In this document: positions 9,475 through 18,900 of the stretch, in pieces
Numbering within the stretch: position 1 is the stretch's first letter
Layout of the letters: each line of letters begins with the position of its first letter
Assembly (NCBI GenBank): GCA_944321955.1
Contig: CALUNG010000007.1
Location: 41,398-105,397 of the forward strand
Direction of reading: 5' to 3'
Length of the DNA: 64,000 nucleotides
Source: an uncultured Alistipes sp.
GTDB lineage: Bacteria; Bacteroidota; Bacteroidia; Bacteroidales; Rikenellaceae
Position numbers and translations under genes: made by a program
The notes under the pieces: generated by a model
Database searches by the model: none
Seen by the model: the letters and a program-made list of their open reading frames with translations, nothing else
Told to the model about the DNA's origin: nothing

Positions 9475-10197
9475 ATGTTGAAAAGAACACTGTCAACATT
9501 TTTGTTCATCATTGTCTCCCTTGCGGCCCTTTCGGCCGTAATGTATGTGCCCGAATGCTCGTCGCTTGCGATGAGGGGCATCGTGGCCGAGAAGTGCGGC
9601 GTCTGCGCGCACGGCAAACGGCCCATCTCCGATTACGACAATATCATGAAGTCCGTAGGCAATGAGGCCGGCATCGACTGGCGTCTGTTGAGCGCCATTG
9701 CCTATACGGAGTCTCATTTCAATGCCGATGCAGTCTCTTCGCGAGGGGCCGTGGGCCTCATGCAGATCATGCCGAAGATCGGCGAACATTTCGGCCTGAC
9801 GGCCGAGGAGCTGCAGGACCCCCATAACAACGTACGCGTGGCGGCCATGCTGCTCGACGAGATCGATTCGATGGTTCAGCTGCCTGTAGGCATTCCGCGC
9901 GAAGACAGCCTTGGAATCGTGCTCGCATGCTACAATGGCGGACTTGGCCATGTGAGCGATGCGCGCCGTCTGGCCCGTGCCAACGGCGAGGATATGAATT
10001 CGTGGGATGTCGTTTCGCGCTATCTGGCGCTCAAGTCCGATCCCGAATATTACGAGCAGGATGTTGTGTCGTACGGTAAGTTCTCGGGCGGCAGGCAGAC
10101 GTCGGCCTATGTGCGCAACGTCATGAAGCGTTACAAGAGATATTGCTCCATGACCGATGTCGACACCACGGCCGGCGAAATGGCCGAACGGCGTTAA
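9475..10197 (+). CDS. Lytic transglycosylase (SLT domain)
   Basis: A 240-residue periplasmic muramidase-like enzyme expected to cleave the MurNAc-GlcNAc bond with 1,6-anhydro product formation. An N-terminal membrane anchor or signal (residues 1-25) precedes the goose-lysozyme-like domain. Motifs seen are AYTESHFNADAVSSRGAVG with catalytic Glu79, then GLMQIMP and LACYNGG. This matches the MltF/Slt type without the extra solute-binding domain of MltF. The ATG at 9475 places the signal peptide at the very N-terminus; an in-frame ATG at 9445 would add ten non-hydrophobic residues. Its TAA overlaps the queG stop codon on the opposite strand. Confidence 0.88.
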   Translation: MLKRTLSTFLFIIVSLAALSAVMYVPECSSLAMRGIVAEKCGVCAHGKRPISDYDNIMKSVGNEAGIDWRLLSAIAYTESHFNADAVSSRGAVGLMQIMPKIGEHFGLTAEELQDPHNNVRVAAMLLDEIDSMVQLPVGIPREDSLGIVLACYNGGLGHVSDARRLARANGEDMNSWDVVSRYLALKSDPEYYEQDVVSYGKFSGGRQTSAYVRNVMKRYKRYCSMTDVDTTAGEMAERR

Positions 10198-11114
10198 TCA
10201 TCCGGAATATTCCTTCTGACGTTGCGTTGCAGGCGCTCCAGCCCGCTGCGCATGAGTGGCGTGCCGGCGAATCTGGCGGTGAACGTCTCTTCGGTCATGC
10301 CGAGCCATTCGCCGCTTGATATTGATGACGGGTCGAACCTCGGGTCGAATGCCGCATTGCCGTGCATGGGTGTATGTCTGTTGTAGGGACAGCAGCTCTG
10401 GCACTCGTCGCATCCGAAGATCCATCCGTTGAGCCGGATATCGGCCGTGTCGTTGCCTTCGACCGTGGCGCAGGATATGCAGCGCGAGGCGTCTATGCAG
10501 TGCGAGGGGAGTATCGCCCCGTTGGGACAGGCATCGATGCAGCGTCGGCATTCGCCGCAACGTGACCCGTCGAACGGACGGTCGTAGCTGTCGGCCTCTT
10601 CGGTGGTGACTATCTCGCCCAGAAGCACGAAGGTGCCGAACCGGGGCGTTACGAGCAGCGACTGGCGGCCTATCCATCCGAGCCCCGCATCGACGGCCAG
10701 CTGCTTCTCGAGCAGCGGGGCCGAATCCACGAAGAGCCGTCCCTCCATCTCGGGCGACGTTTCGCGCAGCAGGGCGAACATCTGTCGCAACATCTGTTTT
10801 ATGCTTTTATGATAGTCGCGGTTGCAGGCGTACGAGGCGATCTTCGTGCGGCAGTCGCCGTCATATCCCATGCTGAAGGCGTTCTTGTAACTTACGGCGC
10901 ACACGATGACGCTGCGGGCTCCCTCGACGAGCGCCGACGGATCGAACCGTTTGTCGAGATTGTTGCGCAGATAGTCGAGATTGGCCGAATGACCGGCCTC
11001 GAGCCACTCTCTGAAGAATCTCTCGTTGCGGTCGAGGTGCCGGCAACGCGTGATTCCGCACAGGTCGAACCCGACGTCGGCTGCGGCTCTCTTTATGGAA
11101 AGGCTCGATATCAT
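10194..11114 (-). CDS. queG: Epoxyqueuosine reductase
   Basis: Cobalamin and iron-sulfur enzyme for the last step of queuosine synthesis, reducing epoxyqueuosine in the tRNA wobble position. At 306 residues it holds the N-terminal reductase part (ITRCRHLDRNERFFREWL, GLGWIGRQSLL). Two 4Fe-4S cysteine sets follow: CGECRRCIDACP and, further on, CISC then CDECQSCCPYN. E. coli QueG is longer (379 residues) and carries a C-terminal HEAT-like extension that is absent here. It is divergent from the acyl-CoA ligase and convergent with the lytic transglycosylase, sharing a TTAA that serves as stop codon for both. Confidence 0.93.
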   Translation of the reverse strand: MISSLSIKRAAADVGFDLCGITRCRHLDRNERFFREWLEAGHSANLDYLRNNLDKRFDPSALVEGARSVIVCAVSYKNAFSMGYDGDCRTKIASYACNRDYHKSIKQMLRQMFALLRETSPEMEGRLFVDSAPLLEKQLAVDAGLGWIGRQSLLVTPRFGTFVLLGEIVTTEEADSYDRPFDGSRCGECRRCIDACPNGAILPSHCIDASRCISCATVEGNDTADIRLNGWIFGCDECQSCCPYNRHTPMHGNAAFDPRFDPSSISSGEWLGMTEETFTARFAGTPLMRSGLERLQRNVRRNIPDD

Positions 11115-11129
11115 CGTGACAATTTAGCT

Positions 11130-11137
11130 CAAATGTA
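11130..11137 (-). promoter_or_regulatory. Putative -7 element for queG
   Basis: TACATTTG on the minus strand, 15 bases before the queG ATG, implying a very short leader. No -33 match is evident. Confidence 0.45.
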
Positions 11138-11159
11138 CTGTTTTTTCCTGAAAAAACGT

Positions 11160-11167
11160 TATCTTTG
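11160..11167 (+). promoter_or_regulatory. Putative -7 element for the acyl-CoA ligase
   Basis: TATCTTTG on the plus strand, 33 bases before the ATG at 11201. It supports that start over the in-frame codon at 11165, which lies inside the element. Confidence 0.6.
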
Positions 11168-11200
11168 ACACGATTTGCGGTTTGTACAAAACCAGACTTT

Positions 11201-12901
11201 ATGGAACAAGACACAAGAAAAACCCTCTACGATCTTTTCAAAAACAGTGTTGAGAAGTTTGCCGACCGTATTGCGTTCACCATGTGGGAAGGCGATGCGT
11301 TGACCTATGCCGAAGTCGGCAACCGTGTCGCTCAACTCCAGGAAAAGTTGCGTATGGCCGGCCTCAATGCCGGCGACAAGGTGGCGCTGCTCAGCAGCAA
11401 CATGCCGAACTGGGGAGTATGTTATTTCGCGGTGGTTACTGCCGGAATGGTGGTGGTCCCCATACTTCCCGACTTCACTGGCGAAGAGCTCGACATGATA
11501 ATAGAACATTCCGAGGCGAAAGCCCTGCTCGTATCCGACAAACTATATACTAAACTGTCGAAAAAAACGGTCGACGCTCTCAATGTCGTAATCCGTACCA
11601 AAAACCTGGGTATCATCTCCCAGCGCGTGCAGCAGGAGGGAAAGTTCGCAATACCTTCACCCGACGACATGGCTGTCATCATCTATACCTCGGGAACCAC
11701 GTCGAAACCGAAGGGCGTAATGCTGTCGCACTACAACATCAGTTCGCAACTGCCGATGTATTTCGACATCTTCCCGATAGACAAGGATGACAGTTTCCTC
11801 TCGGTTTTGCCTCTGTCACATACATACGAGTGCTCCATCGGCATGATATACCCCTTTTCGTTCGGCGCTCGCGTCACGTACCTCGACCGTCCGCCCACGG
11901 CATCGGTCCTTATGCCCGTTTTGCGTGGACTGCGCCCTACGGTGATGCTCATCGTGCCGCTGGTCATCGAGAAGATATATCGCAGTCAGGTCAAGGCTAA
12001 GTTCGAGTCGAACGCCTTCTGGCGAACGATCTGCAAGGTCGGTTTCATTCGACGTTATCTTCACCGTATTGCCGGCAAGAAGCTGATGAAGGTCTTCGGC
12101 CGCCGTCTGCGCTTCCTCGGTATCGGAGGTGCAAAACTCGATTCGCAGACCGAAAAGTTTCTGCTCGAGGCCCGTATTCCGTATGCCATCGGATACGGTC
12201 TGACCGAAACGGCTCCTCTGTTGGCCGGTGCGGCTCCTTCGCAGGTGCGTCTCGGCTCCACGGGGCCGGCCTGCGTGGGCATAAAGTTGCGTCTGGACAA
12301 TGTCAATCCCGAAACGCATCAGGGTGAGATCGTGGCCCTGACTCCAAGCGTCATGAAGGGGTATTACAAGAATCCAGAAGCGACGAAAGAGGCTTTTACT
12401 GCCGACGGGTGGTTCCGTACGGGCGATCTCGGATGTTTCGACGAGGATGGTTTCCTCTATATCCGCGGACGTCTCAAGAACATGATTGTCGGCCCCAGCG
12501 GAGAGAACATCTATCCCGAGGATATCGAAACGGTGCTCAACTCTCATGTATATATTACCGAATCGGTCGTTACGCAGCAGCAGGGACAACTCGTGGCTCT
12601 GGTGCATTTCGATACCGACGCCCTCGAGGCCAAATACGAGGAGTGGCGTGAGAGCATAGGCGCAAAGCTCGATGAGTTCGAGCTTTGGAAGGATGAGATG
12701 AAAAAGGAGATCATCGAATATGTCAACTCCAAGGTCAACAAGTTTTCACGTATCAGTGATGTCGTTGAGGAGAAGGATGGCTTTGTGAAGACCCCGACGC
12801 AGAAGATCAAGCGTTTCCTCTACAACAAGAAGGATAATGCGGCAACAACAACGGCTACCGGTGACGCGAAACCGGCTCAGCCAGACAATAAAAAGGCATG
12901 A
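11201..12901 (+). CDS. Long-chain acyl-CoA ligase (AMP-binding)
   Basis: A 566-residue ANL-superfamily enzyme that activates a carboxylic acid, probably a long-chain fatty acid, through an acyl-adenylate to acyl-CoA. The P-loop-like motif is IIYTSGTTSKPKGVMLSH. Later core motifs are GYGLTETAPLLAG, GWFRTGDLGCFDEDGFLYI and a hinge at GRLKNMIVGPSGENIYPED. The C-terminal lysine region KTPTQKIKRF is also present, and a low-complexity Ala/Thr tail ends the protein. ATG 11201 is chosen because it follows the predicted promoter. It appears to be a single-gene unit with its own promoter and terminator. Acyl chain preference cannot be read from sequence. Confidence 0.9.
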   Translation: MEQDTRKTLYDLFKNSVEKFADRIAFTMWEGDALTYAEVGNRVAQLQEKLRMAGLNAGDKVALLSSNMPNWGVCYFAVVTAGMVVVPILPDFTGEELDMIIEHSEAKALLVSDKLYTKLSKKTVDALNVVIRTKNLGIISQRVQQEGKFAIPSPDDMAVIIYTSGTTSKPKGVMLSHYNISSQLPMYFDIFPIDKDDSFLSVLPLSHTYECSIGMIYPFSFGARVTYLDRPPTASVLMPVLRGLRPTVMLIVPLVIEKIYRSQVKAKFESNAFWRTICKVGFIRRYLHRIAGKKLMKVFGRRLRFLGIGGAKLDSQTEKFLLEARIPYAIGYGLTETAPLLAGAAPSQVRLGSTGPACVGIKLRLDNVNPETHQGEIVALTPSVMKGYYKNPEATKEAFTADGWFRTGDLGCFDEDGFLYIRGRLKNMIVGPSGENIYPEDIETVLNSHVYITESVVTQQQGQLVALVHFDTDALEAKYEEWRESIGAKLDEFELWKDEMKKEIIEYVNSKVNKFSRISDVVEEKDGFVKTPTQKIKRFLYNKKDNAATTTATGDAKPAQPDNKKA

Positions 12902-12924
12902 TCCCCGATGCCTGTGAAAAAGAG

Positions 12925-12950
12925 AGGCGAGACCAGATAAGGTCTCGCCT
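12925..12950. terminator. Bidirectional terminator between acyl-CoA ligase and prfB
   Basis: A 10-base-pair stem (AGGCGAGACC and its complement) with an AGATAA loop. T-rich sequence lies on the plus side (TTCCTTTTTT) and an A-rich run on the left. The two genes converge here. Confidence 0.8.
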
Positions 12951-12974
12951 TCCTTTTTTGTGTTTCTGCCTGAT

Positions 12975-14087
12975 TTACTGCTTGCCGCCGAACTCCATCA
13001 GATAGGCCTTGATGAAGCCGTCGATGTCGCCGTCCATCACGGCTTCGACATTGGATGTCTGATAGCCCGTGCGGTGATCCTTGACGCGACGGTCGTCGAA
13101 TACGTACGAACGTATCTGCGATCCCCACTCTATGCGTTTCTTCGTCGCCTCGAGCGCCTGCTGCGTGGCCATGCGCTTGTCCAGCTCGCGCTGGTAGAGT
13201 TTCGACTTGAGAATTCGCATGGCATTTTCGCGGTTCATCAACTGCGATCGCGTCTCGGTATTCTCGATCAGGAACTCCACCGGTTCGCCCGTGTCGGCAT
13301 CCTTGCCGTGGTAGCGAAGTCGTACGCCCGTCTCTACCTTGTTGACGTTCTGTCCTCCGGCGCCGCTCGAACGGTAGGTATCCCATTCGATGTCGGCGGG
13401 GTTGATGACTATGTCGATGCTGTCGTCGACGGCAGGCGAGACGAATACCGATACGAATGTGGTCTGACGCTTGTTGTTGGCATTGAATGGCGACAGACGC
13501 ACCATGCGGTGCACGCCGTTCTCGCTCTTGAGGTAACCGTATGCATAGTCGCCCTCGAACTCGATGGTGCACGACTTGACCCCCACCTCGTCGCCGGCCT
13601 GATAGTCGAGTATCTTGACCTTGTAACCGTGGGCCTCGCCCCAGCGCGTGTACATGCGCAGCAGCATCGATGCCCAGTCGAGAGCCTCCGTACCGCCCGC
13701 ACCGGCGTTGATGTCCATTATGGCGCCGAGCTTGTCTTCGTCGTTGCGCAGCATGTTGCGCAGCTCGAGTTTCTCGACGGCGGCGGCCGTGGCGGCGTAG
13801 TGCTCGTCGAGCTCCTGCTCCGTGGTCAGACCCTCCTTGACGAAGTCGGGCATCAGGGTCAGGTCCTCGGCCAGTTTTGCTACCTTGTCGTAATCTTCGA
13901 CCCAACTCTTTATCGAGGCCACCTTGCGCAACTGCGCTTCGGCCTTTTCGGGGTTGTCCCAGAATGCCGGGTCGAGGGTCTTTTCCTCCTCGTTCTGCAA
14001 CTCGATGCGGCGATGCTCGATGTCGAGGCACCGCTCCAACGTCTGGCAACGTTGCGTAATATCCTTTATCTGCTCGGGTAATACCAT
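12975..14087 (-). CDS. prfB: Peptide chain release factor 2 (no frameshift site)
   Basis: A 370-residue class I release factor for UGA and UAA stops. The peptide anticodon SPF is in VRLSPFNANN and the peptidyl-hydrolysis motif GGQ in SSGAGGQNVNKVETGV. The whole protein is in one frame: at the place where many prfB genes have the CTT TGA C programmed +1 frameshift, the sequence reads CTC GAC (…ERCLDIEH…). So the usual autoregulatory frameshift is absent. The gene follows cysS by 13 bases. PrmC, which methylates the GGQ glutamine, is at 59454. Confidence 0.97.
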   Translation of the reverse strand: MVLPEQIKDITQRCQTLERCLDIEHRRIELQNEEEKTLDPAFWDNPEKAEAQLRKVASIKSWVEDYDKVAKLAEDLTLMPDFVKEGLTTEQELDEHYAATAAAVEKLELRNMLRNDEDKLGAIMDINAGAGGTEALDWASMLLRMYTRWGEAHGYKVKILDYQAGDEVGVKSCTIEFEGDYAYGYLKSENGVHRMVRLSPFNANNKRQTTFVSVFVSPAVDDSIDIVINPADIEWDTYRSSGAGGQNVNKVETGVRLRYHGKDADTGEPVEFLIENTETRSQLMNRENAMRILKSKLYQRELDKRMATQQALEATKKRIEWGSQIRSYVFDDRRVKDHRTGYQTSNVEAVMDGDIDGFIKAYLMEFGGKQ

Positions 14088-14100
14088 AATGCTTGCGTCG

Positions 14101-15576
14101 TTATTCTATCTCCCAGTCCACGCCGTCCTTGCGGTCCTTGACACGTATGCCGGCAGCCGTCAGCCCGTCGCGTATCTTGTCCGAGGTTGCCCAGTCCCTG
14201 TTGGCCTTGGCCGTCGAGCGGATGTCGAGCAGCATCTCCACCAGCGGAGTTACGAGATCCTTGCCTGCGGCAGCCGAGGCGCTCTTCTCGTCGCGAAGGC
14301 CCAGAATATCGAATGCCCAGCGTTTGAATATGCCATTCAGCTTGTCGAGGTCTTCGGCCGTGATGGTCTGCTGACCCTCCACCAGCTGGTTTATTACGCG
14401 CACCCAGTCGAACAGCGCCGAGATGACCATCGGCGAGTTGAGATCGTCGGCCATGGCCTCCTCGCATCGTGCTTCCAGTTCGTCGGGGTTGACCGTCGAA
14501 GCGGCCGAGGGCTTGATCTTGCCAAGCGCCTCTATGCCCTTCATCATGCGGTCGAGACCCTTCTCGGCCGCCTGCAGCGCATCGTTCGAGAAGTCAAGGG
14601 TCGAGCGGTAGTGGGCCTGCAGTATGAAGAAACGCACGGTCATGGGCGAGTATGCCTGTGCCAGCAGCCGGTGATTGCCCGTGAATACCTCCTCGAGCGT
14701 GATGAAGTTGCCGAGCGACTTGCCCATCTTCTGCCCGTTGATCGTAATCATGTTGTTGTGCACCCAGTATTTGGCCGAATCATGGCCGAGGGCCGACGTC
14801 GACTGCGCTATTTCGCACTCGTGGTGGGGGAACATGAGGTCCATGCCGCCACCGTGGATGTCGAAACGCTCGCCCAGATACTTGGTGCTCATGGCCGAGC
14901 ACTCCATGTGCCAGCCGGGGAAGCCTTCGCTCCACGGCGAGGGCCAGCGCATGATATGTTCGGGCGACGCCTTCTTCCACAGTGCGAAGTCGTAGGAGTG
15001 GCGCTTGTCCTCCTGACCGTCGAGTTTGCGGGTGTCGGTGACGATGTCGTCGAGGTTGCGGCCCGAGAGGACACCGTAGTGGTACTTCTCGTTGTACTTC
15101 TCGACATCGAAGTATATCGAACCGTTCGATTCGTATGCGAAGCCATGGTCGATAATGCGCTTGATGAATTCGATCTGCTCGATGATGTGTCCCGATGCAA
15201 AGGGCTCGATCGAGGGCGACTCGACGTTGAGCGCCTGCATTGCAGACTTGTAGCGCTCGGTATAGTAGTGCGCCACCTCCATGGGCTCGAGCTGCTCGAG
15301 GCGTGCCTTCTTTGCTATCTTGTCTTCGCCGTCGTCGGCATCGTGTTCGAGGTGTCCCACGTCGGTGATGTTGCGCACGTAGCGCACCTTATAGCCTTCA
15401 GCCTTGAGGTAGCGGAAGAGCAGGTCGAAAGTGATGGCGGGGCGGGCATGTCCCAGATGCGGATCGCCGTAGACCGTCGGCCCGCAGACATACATGCCCA
15501 CATGGGGCGGATTTATCGGTTCGAATGTCTCCTTGCGTCGCGTGAGCGTGTTGTAGAGGAGCAGTTTGGTTTCCAT
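14101..15576 (-). CDS. cysS: Cysteinyl-tRNA synthetase
   Basis: A 491-residue class I synthetase that charges tRNA-Cys. The HIGH motif appears as [10 protein letters not shown] near the N-terminus and KMSKS as [10 protein letters not shown]. The zinc-binding Cys/His set is represented by [10 protein letters not shown] and the later GWHMECSAM and FPHHECE. The ATG at 15576 ([16 protein letters not shown]) fits the family; an in-frame extension to 15726 is low-homology sequence. First gene of a cysS-prfB unit. Confidence 0.96.
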   Translation of the reverse strand: METKLLLYNTLTRRKETFEPINPPHVGMYVCGPTVYGDPHLGHARPAITFDLLFRYLKAEGYKVRYVRNITDVGHLEHDADDGEDKIAKKARLEQLEPMEVAHYYTERYKSAMQALNVESPSIEPFASGHIIEQIEFIKRIIDHGFAYESNGSIYFDVEKYNEKYHYGVLSGRNLDDIVTDTRKLDGQEDKRHSYDFALWKKASPEHIMRWPSPWSEGFPGWHMECSAMSTKYLGERFDIHGGGMDLMFPHHECEIAQSTSALGHDSAKYWVHNNMITINGQKMGKSLGNFITLEEVFTGNHRLLAQAYSPMTVRFFILQAHYRSTLDFSNDALQAAEKGLDRMMKGIEALGKIKPSAASTVNPDELEARCEEAMADDLNSPMVISALFDWVRVINQLVEGQQTITAEDLDKLNGIFKRWAFDILGLRDEKSASAAAGKDLVTPLVEMLLDIRSTAKANRDWATSDKIRDGLTAAGIRVKDRKDGVDWEIE

Positions 15577-15600
15577 AATGACAGATTTTTTATCGGGGTG

Positions 15601-15608
15601 TAAATTTA
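15601..15608 (-). promoter_or_regulatory. Possible -7 element for cysS-prfB
   Basis: TAAATTTA, 24 bases before the cysS ATG on the minus strand. It deviates from TAnnTTTG at the last base, so this is a weak call. Confidence 0.3.
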
Positions 15609-15676
15609 CAAACTTTTTTCCAAATACGCACGCCGTACGGTCAAAAGCGGGGCTTCGTGCCGCAACAGACGCCAAT

Positions 15677-15715
15677 GGCGGGAAGCGGGGCATTTCCGGT
15701 CCGGGCCTTCCCGCC
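15677..15715. repeat. GC-rich imperfect inverted repeat in the cysS/DUF2723 spacer
   Basis: Arms GGCGGGAAG and CTTCCCGCC (9 pairs) enclose a 21-base GC-rich loop. There is no T-run, and it is far from any gene end, so it is not an obvious terminator. It may be a dispersed intergenic repeat or a structured leader; function unknown. Confidence 0.4.
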
Positions 15716-15913
15716 GGGAATGACATTCTGTTATATACTGTTTCGATACGGCGGAGTTTTAGTTCTGTTTTATCTCACATTTACAAATTATTGCGGCATT
15801 TGCGACCGGTGACCGCCCGCCGCAATGGTGCGATACGGGCGCTTTTGCGGCAGAAAAAAGCCCGGCACGGCAAGATTGTCGTAATAAACTTATGGCTTTT
15901 GACGTTAAATTCT

Positions 15914-15921
15914 TAATTTTG
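15914..15921 (+). promoter_or_regulatory. Putative -7 element for the DUF2723 gene
   Basis: TAATTTTG on the plus strand, 37 bases before the ATG at 15959. Confidence 0.5.
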
Positions 15922-15958
15922 CACTCTGACAATTTTTTGACCGATTAACAATCTTCAT

Positions 15959-18900
15959 ATGAATTTCAAACGCTGGAACAATATTACGGGGTGGGTCGTC
16001 TTCGCCATTGCGGCCGTGGTCTACCTTGTAACGATGGAACCTTCGTCGAGTTTGTGGGATTGCGCCGAGTTCGTCGCCACGTCGTACAAGCTCGAAATCG
16101 GGCACCCGCCCGGAGCCCCGCTCTTCATGATGCTGGCACGTCTGGCAACGCTCTTCGCGCCGTCGCCGCACTACGTGCCCCACATGGTCAACGCCATGAA
16201 CAGCATCGCGAGCGCATTCTGCATACTCTTCCTCTTCTGGACGATCACGCACATCGCCCGCCGTCTCTATACGCGTGACGGCAGGGAACTGACTACGGCA
16301 AATGCCGTTGCGGTTCTCGGTGCCGGTGTTGTGGGCGCCTTGGCATACGCCTTTACCGATACGTTCTGGTTCTCGGCATACGAAGGCGAGGTCTACGCCC
16401 TCTCGTCGATGTTCACGGCTCTGGTGGTGTGGCTCATGCTCAAGTGGGAAGATCAGGCCGACTCGCCGCACTCGATGCGCTGGATTGTGCTGATAGCATA
16501 CCTCATGGGACTCTCGATAGGCGTGCATATCCTCAACCTGCTGACAATTCCGGCGCTGGTATTTATCTACTACTTCCGCAAGACCGACAAGGTTACGTGG
16601 AAAGGTTGTATCTACGCAACGCTCATAGCATTCGTCATTCTCGGCCTGATAAACGGCGTGATCATTCCCTACACGGTCTATGTCGGAGCAATGGTCGATA
16701 CCTTTTTTGTCAATACGTTGGGGCTGCCCGTCAATTCGGGTATGGTGTTCTTCGTCTTCGCGCTCTTCGCGCTCTTCGGTTTCGGCGTCTATTACACTCA
16801 CCGCAAGGGCCATGTCATCTGGAATACCATACTGCTCTCGACGACGATGATACTGCTCGGGTTCTCGTCGTATGCTTCGGTGTCGATACGTGCCGCGGCC
16901 GATCCCCCGATGAACAGCAACGACCCCGACAACCCGCATGCACTGCTCTCGGTGCTCAACCGCGACCAGTACGGCAACCGCCCGTTGCTTTACGGAGCCT
17001 ATTATTCCGCCCCGATCGACGGCTACGAGGCCCGCGAGTTCTACTATTTCAACCGTGACAAGCAGCGTTACGAGAAGGCTTCGGTGATAGACGGCTATAC
17101 CTATCCGTCGCAGTTCATGCACCTTTTCCCTCGCATGTGGGACAACCGCAAGACCGAAAAGGACTATAAACCGTGGGCCGCATACCGTACCAAAACCGAG
17201 ATACTCCACGACGAGAACGGCGAAATCCTGCGCGACGATGCAGGCCGTCCGATACGCGGCGAGGTGCTCGACTTCGGCCGCAAGGTGCGTTACGACGACG
17301 GTTCGGGCGTGCAGACGATAGTGGAGCCGACGTTCCTCGAGAATCTCAACTATTTCTTCTCGTACCAGTTGAGCTACATGTACCTGCGATATTTCCTCTG
17401 GAACTTCGTGGGGCGTCAGGACGACATACAGGCTTCGGACGTGACTATTGCCAACGGCAATTGGATGTCAGGCATAAAGTTCATCGACGAGGCTTATCTC
17501 GGGCCGCAGGACAACCTGCCGAAGGAGATGGCCGGGAACCGCGCCCGCAACACCTATTTCTTCCTGCCGTTCCTGCTGGGTCTCATAGGCCTCATATACC
17601 AGCTCAACCGTGATACGCGCAACTTTACGGTCGTGCTGTGGCTCTTCATCATGATGGGCGTGGCGCTGGTGGTCTATTTCAACTCGTCGCCGGCCGAGGT
17701 GCGCGAGCGCGACTACGTGTATGCAGGTTCGTTCTACGCCTTCTGCATGTGGATAGGTCTCGGCGTGATGGCCTTGAAGGACCTGCTGGCCATGCTGTTC
17801 CGTCGCAACAATGTTGCGGTGGCGGCCGTAGCTACCGTCCTGGGCCTGAGTGTGCCTACAATATTGTGCGCCCAGAACTGGGACGACCACGACCGTTCGC
17901 ACCGTACGATGGCCCGCGACGTTGGCTGGAACTACCTGCAGTCTACGCTCCCGAACTCCATAATCATCAACTACGGCGACAACGATACATTCCCGTTGTG
18001 GTTCAATCAGGAGGTCGACGGCGTGCGTCCCGACGTGCGTATCATGAACTCGAGCTATCTGGGCGGCGAGTGGTACATCGACGAGATGAAAAACAAGGCC
18101 AATGATGCTCCCGGCGTTCCGTTCTCGCTTACGCGCGACAAGTACTACTATGTCAACGACTGGGTGCCGGTAGACAACCGTTTCGACCGGCCGATCGACA
18201 TAAAGGACGTGGTTGCATTCATCCAGAGCGACGATCCGCGATCGAAGGTTACGCTCAGCGACGGCTCGAAATGCGACTACATACCGGCAAAACGCATAGC
18301 ACTGCCCGTAAACAAGGATAACGCCATAGCTTCGGGCATAGTCCGTGAGGAGGACCGCGACCTGATGGTCGATACGGTCTACATAAACATCGAGAAGAAT
18401 TCGATCGACAAACCCGAAATGATGCTTCTCGACCTGCTGGCCAACTTCGACTGGAAGCGCCCGATATTCTTCACGCAGGTATACGTGCTGCAGAATCTCG
18501 GCCTGCTCGACTACCTGCAGTTCGACGGTTATGCCTACAGGCTTGTGCCGATACTCACGCCTTACAAGTCATCGTGGGAGATCGGCCGCATAGATCCCGA
18601 CTACGCATATCCGTTGTTGATGGATACCTTCCGTTACGGCAATCTGGCGGATCCGCGCGTGTATGTCGATTTCTTCACGCAGTACAACCTGAGCGTGTCG
18701 CGTTCGCGCGAGGCTTTCGCCCGCGTGGCCAAGGAACTCATACGCCGCGGCGACGACGAACGGGCCCTGAAACTGCTCGACCGTGGTCTGGAGGTGCTGC
18801 CGCCGTCGCAGATACGTTATACCGACGCCAATACATATCCGTTCCTCGAGGCGTACTACGCCATGGGTGAAGTGGAGAAGGGCGATCGCCTGCTGATGGA

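Larger units (their letters stand above)
15577..15958. other. 382-base intergenic region between divergent cysS and DUF2723 gene
   Basis: Holds the possible cysS promoter at its left end and the DUF2723 promoter at its right end. Between them is a GC-rich inverted repeat at 15677-15715. A 116-codon open frame crosses it on the plus strand (15566-15916) but has no recognisable protein features, so I do not call a gene. No RNA gene was recognised. Confidence 0.6.

Noticed and set aside
13990-14060. Programmed +1 frameshift in prfB
   Set aside because: The reading frame continues without a stop at the expected site (CTC GAC, not CTT TGA C).
15566-15916. Possible 116-residue plus-strand gene in the cysS/DUF2723 spacer
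   Set aside because: It begins inside cysS, covers the GC-rich inverted repeat, shows no domain and ends at the DUF2723 promoter.
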